A program made the position numbers and the translations under genes. A DNA stretch of 64,000 bases from Candidatus Bathyarchaeota archaeon (lineage in GTDB: Archaea; Thermoproteota; Bathyarchaeia; TCS64). The stretch is taken from assembly GCA_026394265.1 (NCBI GenBank), contig JAPKYO010000012.1, positions 1 to 64,000 of the forward strand. The letters are read 5' to 3'. Numbering within the stretch: the stretch's first letter is position 1; every line of letters begins with the position of its first letter. Positions 8,466-15,758 of the stretch are shown piece by piece. The notes under the pieces are model-generated. The model had not been told where the DNA came from and did not search any database. It worked only from the letters and a program-made list of their open reading frames with translations.

Positions 8466-8551
8466 GCGCCGGTGGCAGAGTGGACGATTGCGCCGACCTT
8501 ATGAGCCGGTGTCCCTACCCGGACACGCGGGTTCGAATCCCGCCCGGCGCG
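8466..8551 (+). tRNA. class II tRNA (Ser/Leu architecture), anticodon unclear
   Basis: 86 nt. Acceptor GCGCCGG/CCGGCGC, T-arm GCGGG-TTCGAAT-CCCGC, D-stem GCA/TGC, and a long variable arm TGTCC/GGACA, so a type II tRNA. Discriminator G73 agrees with archaeal serine tRNAs. The anticodon arm is odd: stem CCGAC/GCCGG has an A-C mismatch at 30-40 and the seven-base loop CTTATGA would put UAU (Ile) at 34-36, which does not suit a type II tRNA. Possibilities are an unusual tRNA, a decayed copy, or a base error (CTTAAGA would be Leu-UAA, CTTGAGA Ser-UGA). No CCA is encoded. Confidence 0.6.
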
Positions 8552-8577
8552 CAGAACCACCGCCGCTCCTCAGCCAC

Positions 8578-8658
8578 CCTCCGCCGCCAACAGACCCAGA
8601 AAACAGCCCCAAACAAGAAAACAAGCCCAAACACGGCAAAACGCGACGGCGGCGGAGG
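8578..8658 (+). repeat. 81-base hairpin repeat with T-free loop, copy 1
   Basis: CCTCCGCCGCC at 8578-8588 is the exact reverse complement of GGCGGCGGAGG at 8648-8658. The 59-base loop contains no T at all, being almost only A and C with a few G. The T-free run continues past the hairpin to about 8713. A second copy of identical length lies at 20637-20717 on the other strand, with the first 20 bases after the outer C and the last 28 or so bases around the 3' arm identical. Both copies lie in front of a gene read in the same direction: here the acyl-CoA synthetase, there MoaD/ThiS. It starts 27 bases after the tRNA. Confidence 0.75.
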
Positions 8659-8767
8659 AGGAAACGAGAAACCACACACACGCGCCACCAAACACGACAA
8701 CAACCGCCCCCAACTTTAAAATATGGAATGCAGCAGTGTTACCTGAACTACATCCGAGTTGATCGTG

Positions 8768-10201
8768 ATGGATACGAAGGAGTCAATAAATGCCATATTC
8801 AACCCCAAGAGCGTCGCACTCATCGGCGCCACCGCCGACTCAAGCAAATGGGGCTACATGTTCGTAAACGCCGTCAAGGTAGGCGGCTACCAGGGTAAAG
8901 TCTACCCCGTCAACCCCAAAGCAGCCGAGATCGGCAGCATCCTCGACTACAAGGTCTACCCCAGCCTCAGCGCCGTCCCAGACGAGGTCGACTGCGCCAT
9001 CATACTCGTCCCCGCCAAAGTCGTCCCAAGCGTCTTCGACGAGATGATCGCCAAGAAGGTCAAGGGAGCCGTCGTCATCACAAGCGGCTTCGGCGAAACC
9101 GGCGAAGAAGGCGCCAAACTCATCGCCAGCGTCAAGGAGAAGGCCGCAGGCAACTTCCGCTTCGTCGGCCCCAACTGCATGGGAGTCAGCAGCAGCGAAT
9201 CAAAGTTCAGCGCCCTAATGGTCCCCCTCGTCAGCAAGGAGGGCGAAGTCGCCTTCATCAGCCAGAGCGGAGGCTACGGACTCCAACTCTTCCTACGCGC
9301 AAACGCACTCGGCGTCGGAATCAGCAAATTCGTCAGCAGCGGAAACGAGACCGACCTCAAAGGCTGGGAATACTGCACACACTTCGCCGAGGACCCCTCA
9401 ACGAAGGTGCTATGCATGTACATCGAGGGCCTCAAGGAAGGCCGCAAGTGGTACGAAGCCGCCAAGCAGATCACGAAGAAGAAGCCAATCGTCGTCATCA
9501 AGGTCGGAGTCACCGAAGCCGGTAGCAAGGCCGCCGCTAGCCACACCGGAAGCATCGCCGGAAGCGACAAGGTCTACGACGCCGCCTTCAAGCAGGCGGG
9601 CGTCATCCGCGCAGGCGACGCCACCGAGATGTTCGACTTCGTCAAGGGACTCCTCTACTGCCCGCTACCAAACGGCCCAAACATCGGCATCGTCAGCAAC
9701 TCAGGCGGCGTAGCCGTCGAGACCGCCGACAGACTCATCGAGAACAACCTCAAGGTACCCACACTCAGCGCCGCCGCCCAGGACGAGATCAAGACCGTCA
9801 TCCCCTCCTTCGGCAGCGCCAAGAATCCAGTCGACCTCACCGCCAACCTCGACGTCTGGAAGCTCGGCCAGGTAGCCGAGATGGTCCTCAAGCAGCCCGA
9901 GATCGACGGACTCATCACCATCGGCCTCGGAACCGCCATGGTCAAGGCCATGTTCCCCGACGTAGACCAGGAGACGCTCACCGGCCTCATCAAGATGATC
10001 GACAACAACCTCATCACCACCTACAAGAAGTTCCCCAAGCCGGTCATCATCATCGAGCCGAGCGCGGACGTCGAGCCCGAGTCCGCGAAGATTCTGGAGC
10101 AGGCGAGGGTCCCCGTCTACACGACGCCCGAGAGGGCGGCGGACGTGATGGGCATCCTCTACAGGCGCAAGCTCTACCTAGACAAGGTAGGCTCCGCCTA
10201 A
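8768..10201 (+). CDS. acyl-CoA synthetase (ADP-forming), alpha subunit
   Basis: 477 residues from ATG 8768; TTG 8759 and GTG 8765 are in-frame alternatives and a TATA-like TTTAAAATAT at about 8715-8724 allows any of them. Domains: CoA-binding domain (IFNPKSVALIGATADSSKWG near residues 10-30), succinyl-CoA synthetase-like ligase domains with VGPNCMGV, ISQSGGYG and the phospho-histidine region ASHTGSIAGSD near 258, then SNSGGVAVETAD. The enzyme makes ATP from ADP and acyl-CoA, completing fermentation of 2-oxoacids. This is only the alpha part, about the usual 460 residues; the ATP-grasp beta subunit is not in this window. The 81-base repeat lies in its upstream region. Confidence 0.92.
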   Translation: MDTKESINAIFNPKSVALIGATADSSKWGYMFVNAVKVGGYQGKVYPVNPKAAEIGSILDYKVYPSLSAVPDEVDCAIILVPAKVVPSVFDEMIAKKVKGAVVITSGFGETGEEGAKLIASVKEKAAGNFRFVGPNCMGVSSSESKFSALMVPLVSKEGEVAFISQSGGYGLQLFLRANALGVGISKFVSSGNETDLKGWEYCTHFAEDPSTKVLCMYIEGLKEGRKWYEAAKQITKKKPIVVIKVGVTEAGSKAAASHTGSIAGSDKVYDAAFKQAGVIRAGDATEMFDFVKGLLYCPLPNGPNIGIVSNSGGVAVETADRLIENNLKVPTLSAAAQDEIKTVIPSFGSAKNPVDLTANLDVWKLGQVAEMVLKQPEIDGLITIGLGTAMVKAMFPDVDQETLTGLIKMIDNNLITTYKKFPKPVIIIEPSADVEPESAKILEQARVPVYTTPERAADVMGILYRRKLYLDKVGSA

Positions 10202-10281
10202 CCCCCCCAATTGATACCTTTTACCGATCTGTTTTCTGAATCCCTTAGAGTCTTATACGCGGAATTCTAGTCTCCCGTGGG

Positions 10282-10563
10282 ATGCCGAGGAACAAGGTCG
10301 TCGATGTTGGGGGCACCAGATACAGGGTGCGTGGCCTGACATTCGAGGAACTGGTACGGCTCGGCTCCGCGAGCGCCGAGGAGAAGGCGAGCAAGGCGGT
10401 CGTCGCCGAGGTGCTATCCCGATGTTTGATCGCGCCGAGACTTGAACGCGAGCAGATTACCCGTCTCGATGACAGGACCCTCGTGGCGCTTGTGGCTGAG
10501 GCGCTTGACATTGCGAGGGGGAATCTGGAGAACACGGGTCTCGTCGCGATGCCGACGACGTGA
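10282..10563 (+). CDS. hypothetical small protein
   Basis: 93 residues, no recognised family. Charged and helical: RYRVRGLTFEELVRLGSASAEEKASKA, then KAVVAEVLSRCLIAPRL and a final helix VALVAEALDIARGNLE. The short N-terminal strands followed by helices recall phage tail-chaperone-like or adaptor proteins, but this is only a shape. ATG start; upstream TCTTATACGCGG is TATA-like. Codon use resembles neighbouring genes (G/C in third positions), so likely real. Convergent with the deacetylase gene. Confidence 0.55.
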   Translation: MPRNKVVDVGGTRYRVRGLTFEELVRLGSASAEEKASKAVVAEVLSRCLIAPRLEREQITRLDDRTLVALVAEALDIARGNLENTGLVAMPTT

Positions 10564-10842
10564 TCGTCTAGGTCTTCGCGTGTATGGGTCTGTTTCCGCG
10601 TGATCGCTAGCAACAACATCGTGCGTGTTTTTGCGTGGGTGTTGTGTTTGGGTTTGGTTTTTTGTGGTTGTTTGACTCGTTTGTGTTATTTTCGGGTGTG
10701 TTTTGGAGTCGGGTGCGGTATTTATGGTGGGTGTTATTGACCGTAACAACACGTGGGGTGGCCTCTGTCGTCGTCGGGTCGTCGAAGGCTTCTGCTGGGG
10801 CGTTGTGGATACGGGGGAACTCCCGTGGCGCCGGTCCGGTCT
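10564..10842. other. gene-free G/T-rich intergenic region
   Basis: 279 bases between two convergent genes. The + strand is strongly G and T rich (the other strand A and C rich) between about 10620 and 10760, with no credible reading frame. It shares the short string TGGGTCTGTT (about 10587-10596) with the hairpin repeat copy 2, but not its inverted arms. It may be a decayed relative of that repeat or simply untranslated 3' sequence. Confidence 0.4.
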
Positions 10843-11625
10843 TCACTTGAGTTTCTTCCGCGTCCACTCGGCGAGCTCATTCCCCTTGGGGAACCAGACG
10901 TCCCCGCCCGCCTTCGCCTCGGAGACGAGCCTCTCAAGCATCTTTAGGCGGCTCACCCTGCCGATGCACTCCGGGTGGCACGTGAGGCCGAAGCAGCGCC
11001 CGAGCTCGTGCAGTCCCTCCCACTCGGGCTTCCACAGCCCGTAGATCTCCAGGGGGCTCCTCCTGTCCATCTCGAAGTGTGGCCAGTCGTCGAGCAGCCA
11101 CTCGACGGGTAGCTCGACGAGCCCCGTCGGTTTGCCCTTGTGCTCAAGCATGTATGGCATGTCCTCGTCCATCATGTTGCTGCTGTACTTGAAGCCGAGG
11201 CGCTTCATGTGGTTGATGCTGCGCTCACCGAACATCCAGTAGGGGGCGCGGTAGCCCTGCGGCTTCACGCCGACGCGTTCGAGGGCCGCCATGCTCTTCT
11301 CCCAGACCTCCACCTCCTTCTCCGCCGAGAGGTCGGTCATCTTCTCGTGGGCGTAGCTGTGCGCACCCACCTCGTGGCCGCGGCTGATGATCTCCGCGAG
11401 CGAGTCCGGGTGGTTATCGCACGTCCAACCGGGGGTGAAGAACGTGGTCTTGATCTCGAGTCTGTCGAGGAGGTTGAGTATCCTCGGGATGGCGACGCGC
11501 GGCGCGTACCGTCCCTTGCTCAGCGATGAGAGATCGTCGGGGGTCTTCCAAGTCTCGGCGCTTGAGGCGTCGTAGTCGAAGCTTAGGAAGAAGCAGCTCT
11601 TGTATCCCTTTGGCCAGAATCCCAT
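10843..11625 (-). CDS. polysaccharide deacetylase family protein
   Basis: 260 residues from ATG 11625; the frame is open upstream to 11772 but those residues are low-complexity Gly/Pro and unlike the family. NodB-homology motifs: FLSFDYD (motif 1 with metal Asp, about 13-19), TTFFTPGW, GHEVGAHSYAHEKM (motif 2, metal His pair HS..H), RAPYW (motif 3) and LTCHPE near the C terminus. Zinc-dependent removal of acyl groups from carbohydrates or amides; archaeal members with a divergent FDYD are of uncertain substrate. No signal peptide, so probably cytoplasmic. Divergent from the nuclease-like gene. Confidence 0.88.
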   Translation of the reverse strand: MGFWPKGYKSCFFLSFDYDASSAETWKTPDDLSSLSKGRYAPRVAIPRILNLLDRLEIKTTFFTPGWTCDNHPDSLAEIISRGHEVGAHSYAHEKMTDLSAEKEVEVWEKSMAALERVGVKPQGYRAPYWMFGERSINHMKRLGFKYSSNMMDEDMPYMLEHKGKPTGLVELPVEWLLDDWPHFEMDRRSPLEIYGLWKPEWEGLHELGRCFGLTCHPECIGRVSRLKMLERLVSEAKAGGDVWFPKGNELAEWTRKKLK

Positions 11626-11717
11626 CAGTACACCGTTGGGGATAAGCGGGGGGATGTGGATTTGAAGCCTTCGGGGGATGGAAACCCTCAATTCCCCCGC
11701 CCCGGGAGTGGAGGGAG

Positions 11718-12488
11718 ATGGAAAACCGCGCCACCCTCCGCCTCCTGCTGACCCGCCTGCTGGCGCAGACAAACGGCGAACCAGTCGAGGTAGAGGCGCT
11801 ACGCGGCTCCCTACGCCTCACCTCGGAGACCTTCGACGCCCTGCTTCAGCACCTCGTCGACGAAGGGCTAGTCTCCATGCAGGGAAAGTCGATCTCCCTT
11901 GGGCTGGAACAGAGGCTCGATGTGGCGATGAAGGCTGTGGAGGCGGGCGCCGACCCCGAAGCCGTAAGCAGGAACCTCGGCTGGCTCGAATTCGAGGAGC
12001 TCTCAGCCAAGGTCTTCGAGGCGAATGGCTTCCGCGTCCTGCGCCGCTTCAGGTTCACCGCCGAAGGGAGGAGGTGGGAGCTCGACCTACTCGCCATCAG
12101 GTCCCCCCACCTCGTCTGCTGCGAGTGCAAACACTGGGGGAAGGGCATCGGAAACCAGACCGCCAGGAGAATCATAGAGACCCACCTCGAGAAGACCGAG
12201 GTATTCACGAGGCACATCGAAGTGCTCCGGGAGCGTATCGGGATCCGCGGCTGGTCGAAGGCGGTCATCGTCCCCATGGCCCTGACCCTCTCGGCGACAC
12301 CCATGGAGATCTACCGACGCGTCCCATCCGTCTCCGTCCTCGCGCTCCCCAGCTTCATCGGCGAATTCGACGGACAACTGGAGCGCCTAGCCAACTTCAA
12401 AGCAGAGCTTCAACCGATGAAACCCGAGATAAAACAGACGACGAAAAAAAGGAGGGTCAGCGGCTCCAAGCGAGCTCGCCGTTTATGA
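11718..12488 (+). CDS. PD-(D/E)XK nuclease-like protein with N-terminal winged helix
   Basis: 256 residues. Residues 1-60 look like a winged-helix DNA-binding domain (ALLQHLVDEGLVSMQGKSISL). Residues about 92-200 carry a restriction-endonuclease-like core: FEELSAKVFEANGFRVLRRF, then WELDLLAIRSPHLVCCECKHW, giving the D and E-x-K catalytic residues. The Lys-rich tail KKRRVSGSKRARRL may bind nucleic acid. Archaeal homologues are stand-alone and their job (repair, defence or element restriction) is not known. No methylase neighbour, so not a classical restriction system. Its 3' end overlaps the convergent amidohydrolase by 32 bases. Confidence 0.8.
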   Translation: MENRATLRLLLTRLLAQTNGEPVEVEALRGSLRLTSETFDALLQHLVDEGLVSMQGKSISLGLEQRLDVAMKAVEAGADPEAVSRNLGWLEFEELSAKVFEANGFRVLRRFRFTAEGRRWELDLLAIRSPHLVCCECKHWGKGIGNQTARRIIETHLEKTEVFTRHIEVLRERIGIRGWSKAVIVPMALTLSATPMEIYRRVPSVSVLALPSFIGEFDGQLERLANFKAELQPMKPEIKQTTKKRRVSGSKRARRL

Positions 12489-13632
12489 TGACCTTCTCGA
12501 CCTTCGTCTTGAGCTCGAGGGGGTCACCGCTTATGATGCGTATGTCGGCGTCCTTCCCCTTCTCCAGGCTGCCGACGCGGTCGCCCACCCCTATGATCTG
12601 TGCGGGGCTGATGGTTATCGCCTTCAACGCCTCCTCGTAGGGAAGCCCCTCCCTGCAGGCAAGGCCGGCGCAGATGGGGAGGAACGCGATTGTGCTCCCG
12701 ACGGCGTCCGTCTGGATGGCGAAGTGGACGCCCGCCTCGTAGAGCGCCTTGGGCGTCTCGAAGCTGAGCTCCCTCATCTCCCACTTGCCCCTGGCGGTGA
12801 GGCTCGGCCCCCAGATGGCGGGGACCTTCTTCTCGGCGAGCCACTTGGCTACCCTGTGCCCCTCGGTGGCGTGCTCCCAGCTCATCTCCAAGCCGAACTC
12901 CTCGCATATCCTGACCGCTGTGGCGACGTCGTCGGCCCTGTGGGCGTGAGCCCTGAGGGGTATCTGCTTCTTCACGACCGGTAGGAGCGCCTCGAGCCTC
13001 GGGTCCCTCTCCGGCATCTTGATGGGGTCCTTCTGCTGGGTCGCCGACTCCTTCTTCTCCGCGTATAGAAGCGCCCTGTTCAGCCACTCCCTGAGGAGGG
13101 CGGCGACGCCCATGCGTGTGCTAGGCATCTTCTTGAGCTCGACGCCGTAGACGCGGCGCGGGTTCTCACCGAAGGCTATTTTCATCCCCGAGGGATTCTT
13201 GAGGATCATCTCGTCGACTGTAACCTTGGGGGCCGTCTTCACAATGACGCCTGTTCCGCCGATGACGTTGGCGCTCCCGGGCAGGATCTGAGCCGTGGTT
13301 ATGCCCGCCGCCAGCGCCGCCTCAAGCCCCTTCTCGTCGGCGTTCGCCTTTATGCCGTCAATCGCCCTCATGTGGGGAGTGATGGGCTCAGTCATCTCGT
13401 TACCGTCGCTGCCATACCAGCCCACGGTCTCCTCCCATATCCCTATGTGACAGTGAGCCTCCACCAAGCCCGGCATGATGACCTTCCGCTTCGCGTTTAT
13501 GACCTTGACATCGGCTGGGATCTTCACATCCTTGCCAATCGCCTTGATCTTGCCATTCTCAATCAGAACGACACCATCATCGATTACGCCCTTCGTAATG
13601 GTTAGAACCTTACCACCCTTGATCGCAATCAT
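12457..13632 (-). CDS. amidohydrolase, imidazolonepropionase-like
   Basis: 391 residues. Composite N-terminal beta domain (residues 1-55), then the TIM barrel with VEAHCHIG metal site near 60, PLRAHAHRADD near 230, SWEHATEGHR near 255 and the catalytic Asp in FAIQTDAVGS near 312; C-terminal KGKDADIRIISGDPLE returns to the beta domain. Metal-dependent hydrolysis of a cyclic amide or peptide-like bond; the substrate is not evident. ATG start. A divergent AT-rich promoter region (13633-13751) is shared with an unknown small gene. Confidence 0.88.
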   Translation of the reverse strand: MIAIKGGKVLTITKGVIDDGVVLIENGKIKAIGKDVKIPADVKVINAKRKVIMPGLVEAHCHIGIWEETVGWYGSDGNEMTEPITPHMRAIDGIKANADEKGLEAALAAGITTAQILPGSANVIGGTGVIVKTAPKVTVDEMILKNPSGMKIAFGENPRRVYGVELKKMPSTRMGVAALLREWLNRALLYAEKKESATQQKDPIKMPERDPRLEALLPVVKKQIPLRAHAHRADDVATAVRICEEFGLEMSWEHATEGHRVAKWLAEKKVPAIWGPSLTARGKWEMRELSFETPKALYEAGVHFAIQTDAVGSTIAFLPICAGLACREGLPYEEALKAITISPAQIIGVGDRVGSLEKGKDADIRIISGDPLELKTKVEKVIINGELAWSR

Positions 13633-13751
13633 GTGATTCCTTGTAACTAATACTAAATGCTATAAGAGTTTTAGTAAACGCGCCACAGGCTTCCCCTATT
13701 TAAGTTAAATTTATAATAAGAGCTTCCCAATTCATTTTAGGTGAAGAAAAA

Positions 13752-14141
13752 ATGAGAAGTTTCATCAAGATATATGGTCCACCGGTCTACGACGCATTGA
13801 AGGCGCTGGAGAAGCTCGCCATCGATGTCCCGCAGGTCTGTATCATGGATCCCCTGATACAGCAGCTTTACACCGACGACGTCGGCGGGGGCAGCCCCGA
13901 GTCTGGGCCAACGACGAGTGGCGCCAAGGCGATGGAGTACTTCGTGCCCCTCAAGAAGAACATCGGCCCAGAGCGGTGCGGCAAGATCATAAGCAAGTAC
14001 GGCGAGAAGCTGGGGGAGTACGACTTCTTCTTCGAGTGGTTCAAGACGCCGACCCTCGACGAATTGAACAACCTCATCAAGATGATCGATAAGGCCCTCA
14101 CCCCCCTCGGGTGCAAGTACACCATAACCTCGAAGAAGTAA
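13752..14141 (+). CDS. hypothetical protein
   Basis: 129 residues, unrecognised. It starts MRSFIKIYGPPVYDALKALEKL, has PQVCIMDPLIQQLY near 28-41, a Gly/Ser/Pro-rich loop near 45-55, and ends in two helices with FFFEWFKTPTLDELNNLIKMIDKAL. No membrane segment or signal. Good GGTGAAG ribosome site and the AT-rich TTTATAATAAG upstream argue that it is expressed. Soluble and mixed alpha/beta; no function can be given. Confidence 0.7.
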   Translation: MRSFIKIYGPPVYDALKALEKLAIDVPQVCIMDPLIQQLYTDDVGGGSPESGPTTSGAKAMEYFVPLKKNIGPERCGKIISKYGEKLGEYDFFFEWFKTPTLDELNNLIKMIDKALTPLGCKYTITSKK

Positions 14142-14162
14142 ACCCTCTACCCACTAGCGACC

Positions 14163-14170
14163 ATTTTTTT
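14163..14170. terminator. T-run between convergent genes
   Basis: Short run ATTTTTTTAGAAAAAG between a + gene and a - operon; T-rich in both directions, so it may end both transcripts. Confidence 0.4.
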
Positions 14171-14193
14171 AGAAAAAGAAAGGAAGGTTGAGT

Positions 14194-14925
14194 TTAGACC
14201 GTTTTTGTCTTGTTCTTATTCATCAGGTCGTAGCCGATCATCGTCGCGAGCATTATCAGCGCGATGACGATGAAGGCTGGCCGAGCCTCGGCGGGGTTCG
14301 GCGTGATGCCCAGCAGGTACTGCGCGCGTCCGATGAACATGGCATACCTGGTAAGTATCGTGTAGCCGAAGCCTGCTCCGAAGCCTGCCATCATCGTGTA
14401 CCTCGCGACCTTGTCGATGATCTTCATGGGTCCTGATTCTCTATAGCTTCCGGTGAACCAGAAGTAGAGGACTACGCAGGGCACCATGATGAAGATCATG
14501 ATGTTGTTGAACATCGTCATCAGGTTGGTTGGCACCCAGAGGTTGAGCTTCGCCTGTGCTATGATCTGCGTCGTGAACTGGGCGAAGATTACCGTCCTGA
14601 GGGCCGCTCCTATGCCTGTGCCGACGATTATGGCGAGGGGCCAGCGGTAGAGGTAGAAGTACTGCTTCGTGAAGCGGAAGTACCAGAGCAGGCCGATCAG
14701 TATGGCTAGGACGTAGCCGATCATCATTATCGATGATGAAGACCACTGCCCCGCCCACTGGTCGCGGACATACTTCATGTCCAGTGCGACCTGGTATCCC
14801 ACGGCGAGACCGAGGAAGACCGACTCAGCGAAGCGATACCATGGGTTTTCCTTGTACAGAATCGTGTAGATGGCTAGTGTGAAGAAGACCGCCGCGTAGA
14901 CGCCGAGAAGTGCTAGAAGTTCCAT
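14194..14925 (-). CDS. polytopic membrane protein of unknown function (operon gene 4)
   Basis: 243 residues with about seven membrane helices: 3-24, 33-50, 65-86, 95-113, 135-160, 178-205 and 217-235. The segment TILYKENPWYRFAESVFLGLAVGYQ between TM1 and TM2 is well patterned and probably conserved. No transporter, channel or enzyme signature is recognised. Its ATG overlaps the stop of the preceding gene as TAATG, so it is translationally coupled. It is the last gene of a four-gene operon with two membrane-anchored alpha/beta proteins and a second polytopic protein. Confidence 0.75.
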   Translation of the reverse strand: MELLALLGVYAAVFFTLAIYTILYKENPWYRFAESVFLGLAVGYQVALDMKYVRDQWAGQWSSSSIMMIGYVLAILIGLLWYFRFTKQYFYLYRWPLAIIVGTGIGAALRTVIFAQFTTQIIAQAKLNLWVPTNLMTMFNNIMIFIMVPCVVLYFWFTGSYRESGPMKIIDKVARYTMMAGFGAGFGYTILTRYAMFIGRAQYLLGITPNPAEARPAFIVIALIMLATMIGYDLMNKNKTKTV

Positions 14926-15758
14926 TATGATTTCTTCCCCCTTGAGACGAAGTAGCCGACGTTACCAAGCACTACCAGAGCAACGATGAGTATGTGGCTC
15001 ATCGAGACGGCGTCAACGCCCGCGATGGCAAGCCCCTTCCTGTTAAGTAGAAGCTCGTACTCTGCGCTCGACGTTAGGCCGGGCAGCAGTGCGCTGAGTT
15101 GTCCTGACTGGAGGAAAGGCGCCATTCCTGGGGCAGAGACTCCGATGCAGCCAACGACTATGGGTGTCCTAAATGGTTCCTGCCACTGGCGGAGCCACTC
15201 AGTAAGACCGGGCGTACCCGTCTCTATGCTGATTACGAGGTCGACGTCCGCTGCGCTGTTTATGCTCTTCATCATCGGGAACTCGCTGAGGTTCTTTCCC
15301 TCGACGTAGTCCTTGGCAACGGCCTTCGCCATGTCCTCGCCGAATGCCCTCATCGCCGGTTCACTTCCCGGGATGTAGCCGAGATTAATCCAGTCCACGC
15401 CGTATACCTTCCCGTAGCTCGTCGGATTCATCTGGTTGAGGAGCTGGGTGAAAACCAGCGGTCCCTCAGCCCAGAAGCTCACAACTATGATCTTAACATT
15501 CTTGCTCCATAGTTGGTGCATCGTTGCGAGTGTCATCGGGAAGAGTTCAGGCATGCCGGATGTGCCGTACATTGGGGAGAACACGACTACGCTGCCGTCA
15601 GGGATGTCGTTGATCGCCTTGTACCATTGTTGGGACTCCTTGTTGATTGGTACTGGTAGGCCGAGTGGGAAGATCAGTGGGAATAGTACGAAGAGCCAAG
15701 AGAGTAGATAGATCCAGCGTCTATCTAGATCATTGAACTTTTCAAAGAATGATGACAT
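14925..15758 (-). CDS. membrane-anchored alpha/beta protein of unknown function (operon gene 3)
   Basis: 277 residues. One helix at about 16-35 (YLLSWLFVLFPLIFPLGLPV), a soluble domain of about 210 residues, then a helix at about 250-270 (ILIVALVVLGNVGYFVS) and a basic tail. The domain has alternating strands and helices: GSVVVFSPMYG, VKIIVVSFWAEGP, VDLVISIETGTPG and TPIVVGCIGVSAPGM, resembling a Rossmann-like or periplasmic-binding fold; topology suggests it faces outside. The ATG overlaps the upstream stop as TAATG. It resembles operon gene 1 in plan (helix, alpha/beta domain, C-terminal helix), so the two may pair. Confidence 0.75.
   Translation of the reverse strand: MSSFFEKFNDLDRRWIYLLSWLFVLFPLIFPLGLPVPINKESQQWYKAINDIPDGSVVVFSPMYGTSGMPELFPMTLATMHQLWSKNVKIIVVSFWAEGPLVFTQLLNQMNPTSYGKVYGVDWINLGYIPGSEPAMRAFGEDMAKAVAKDYVEGKNLSEFPMMKSINSAADVDLVISIETGTPGLTEWLRQWQEPFRTPIVVGCIGVSAPGMAPFLQSGQLSALLPGLTSSAEYELLLNRKGLAIAGVDAVSMSHILIVALVVLGNVGYFVSRGKKS

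Noticed and set aside
8578..8658. CRISPR array or tracr-like element
   Set aside because: A single inverted-repeat unit at each of two loci, no direct repeats with spacers and no cas genes in the window.
8461..8898. Open frames across the tRNA and repeat copy 1
   Set aside because: Frames run through a tRNA and an A/C-rich RNA-like element; composition, not coding.
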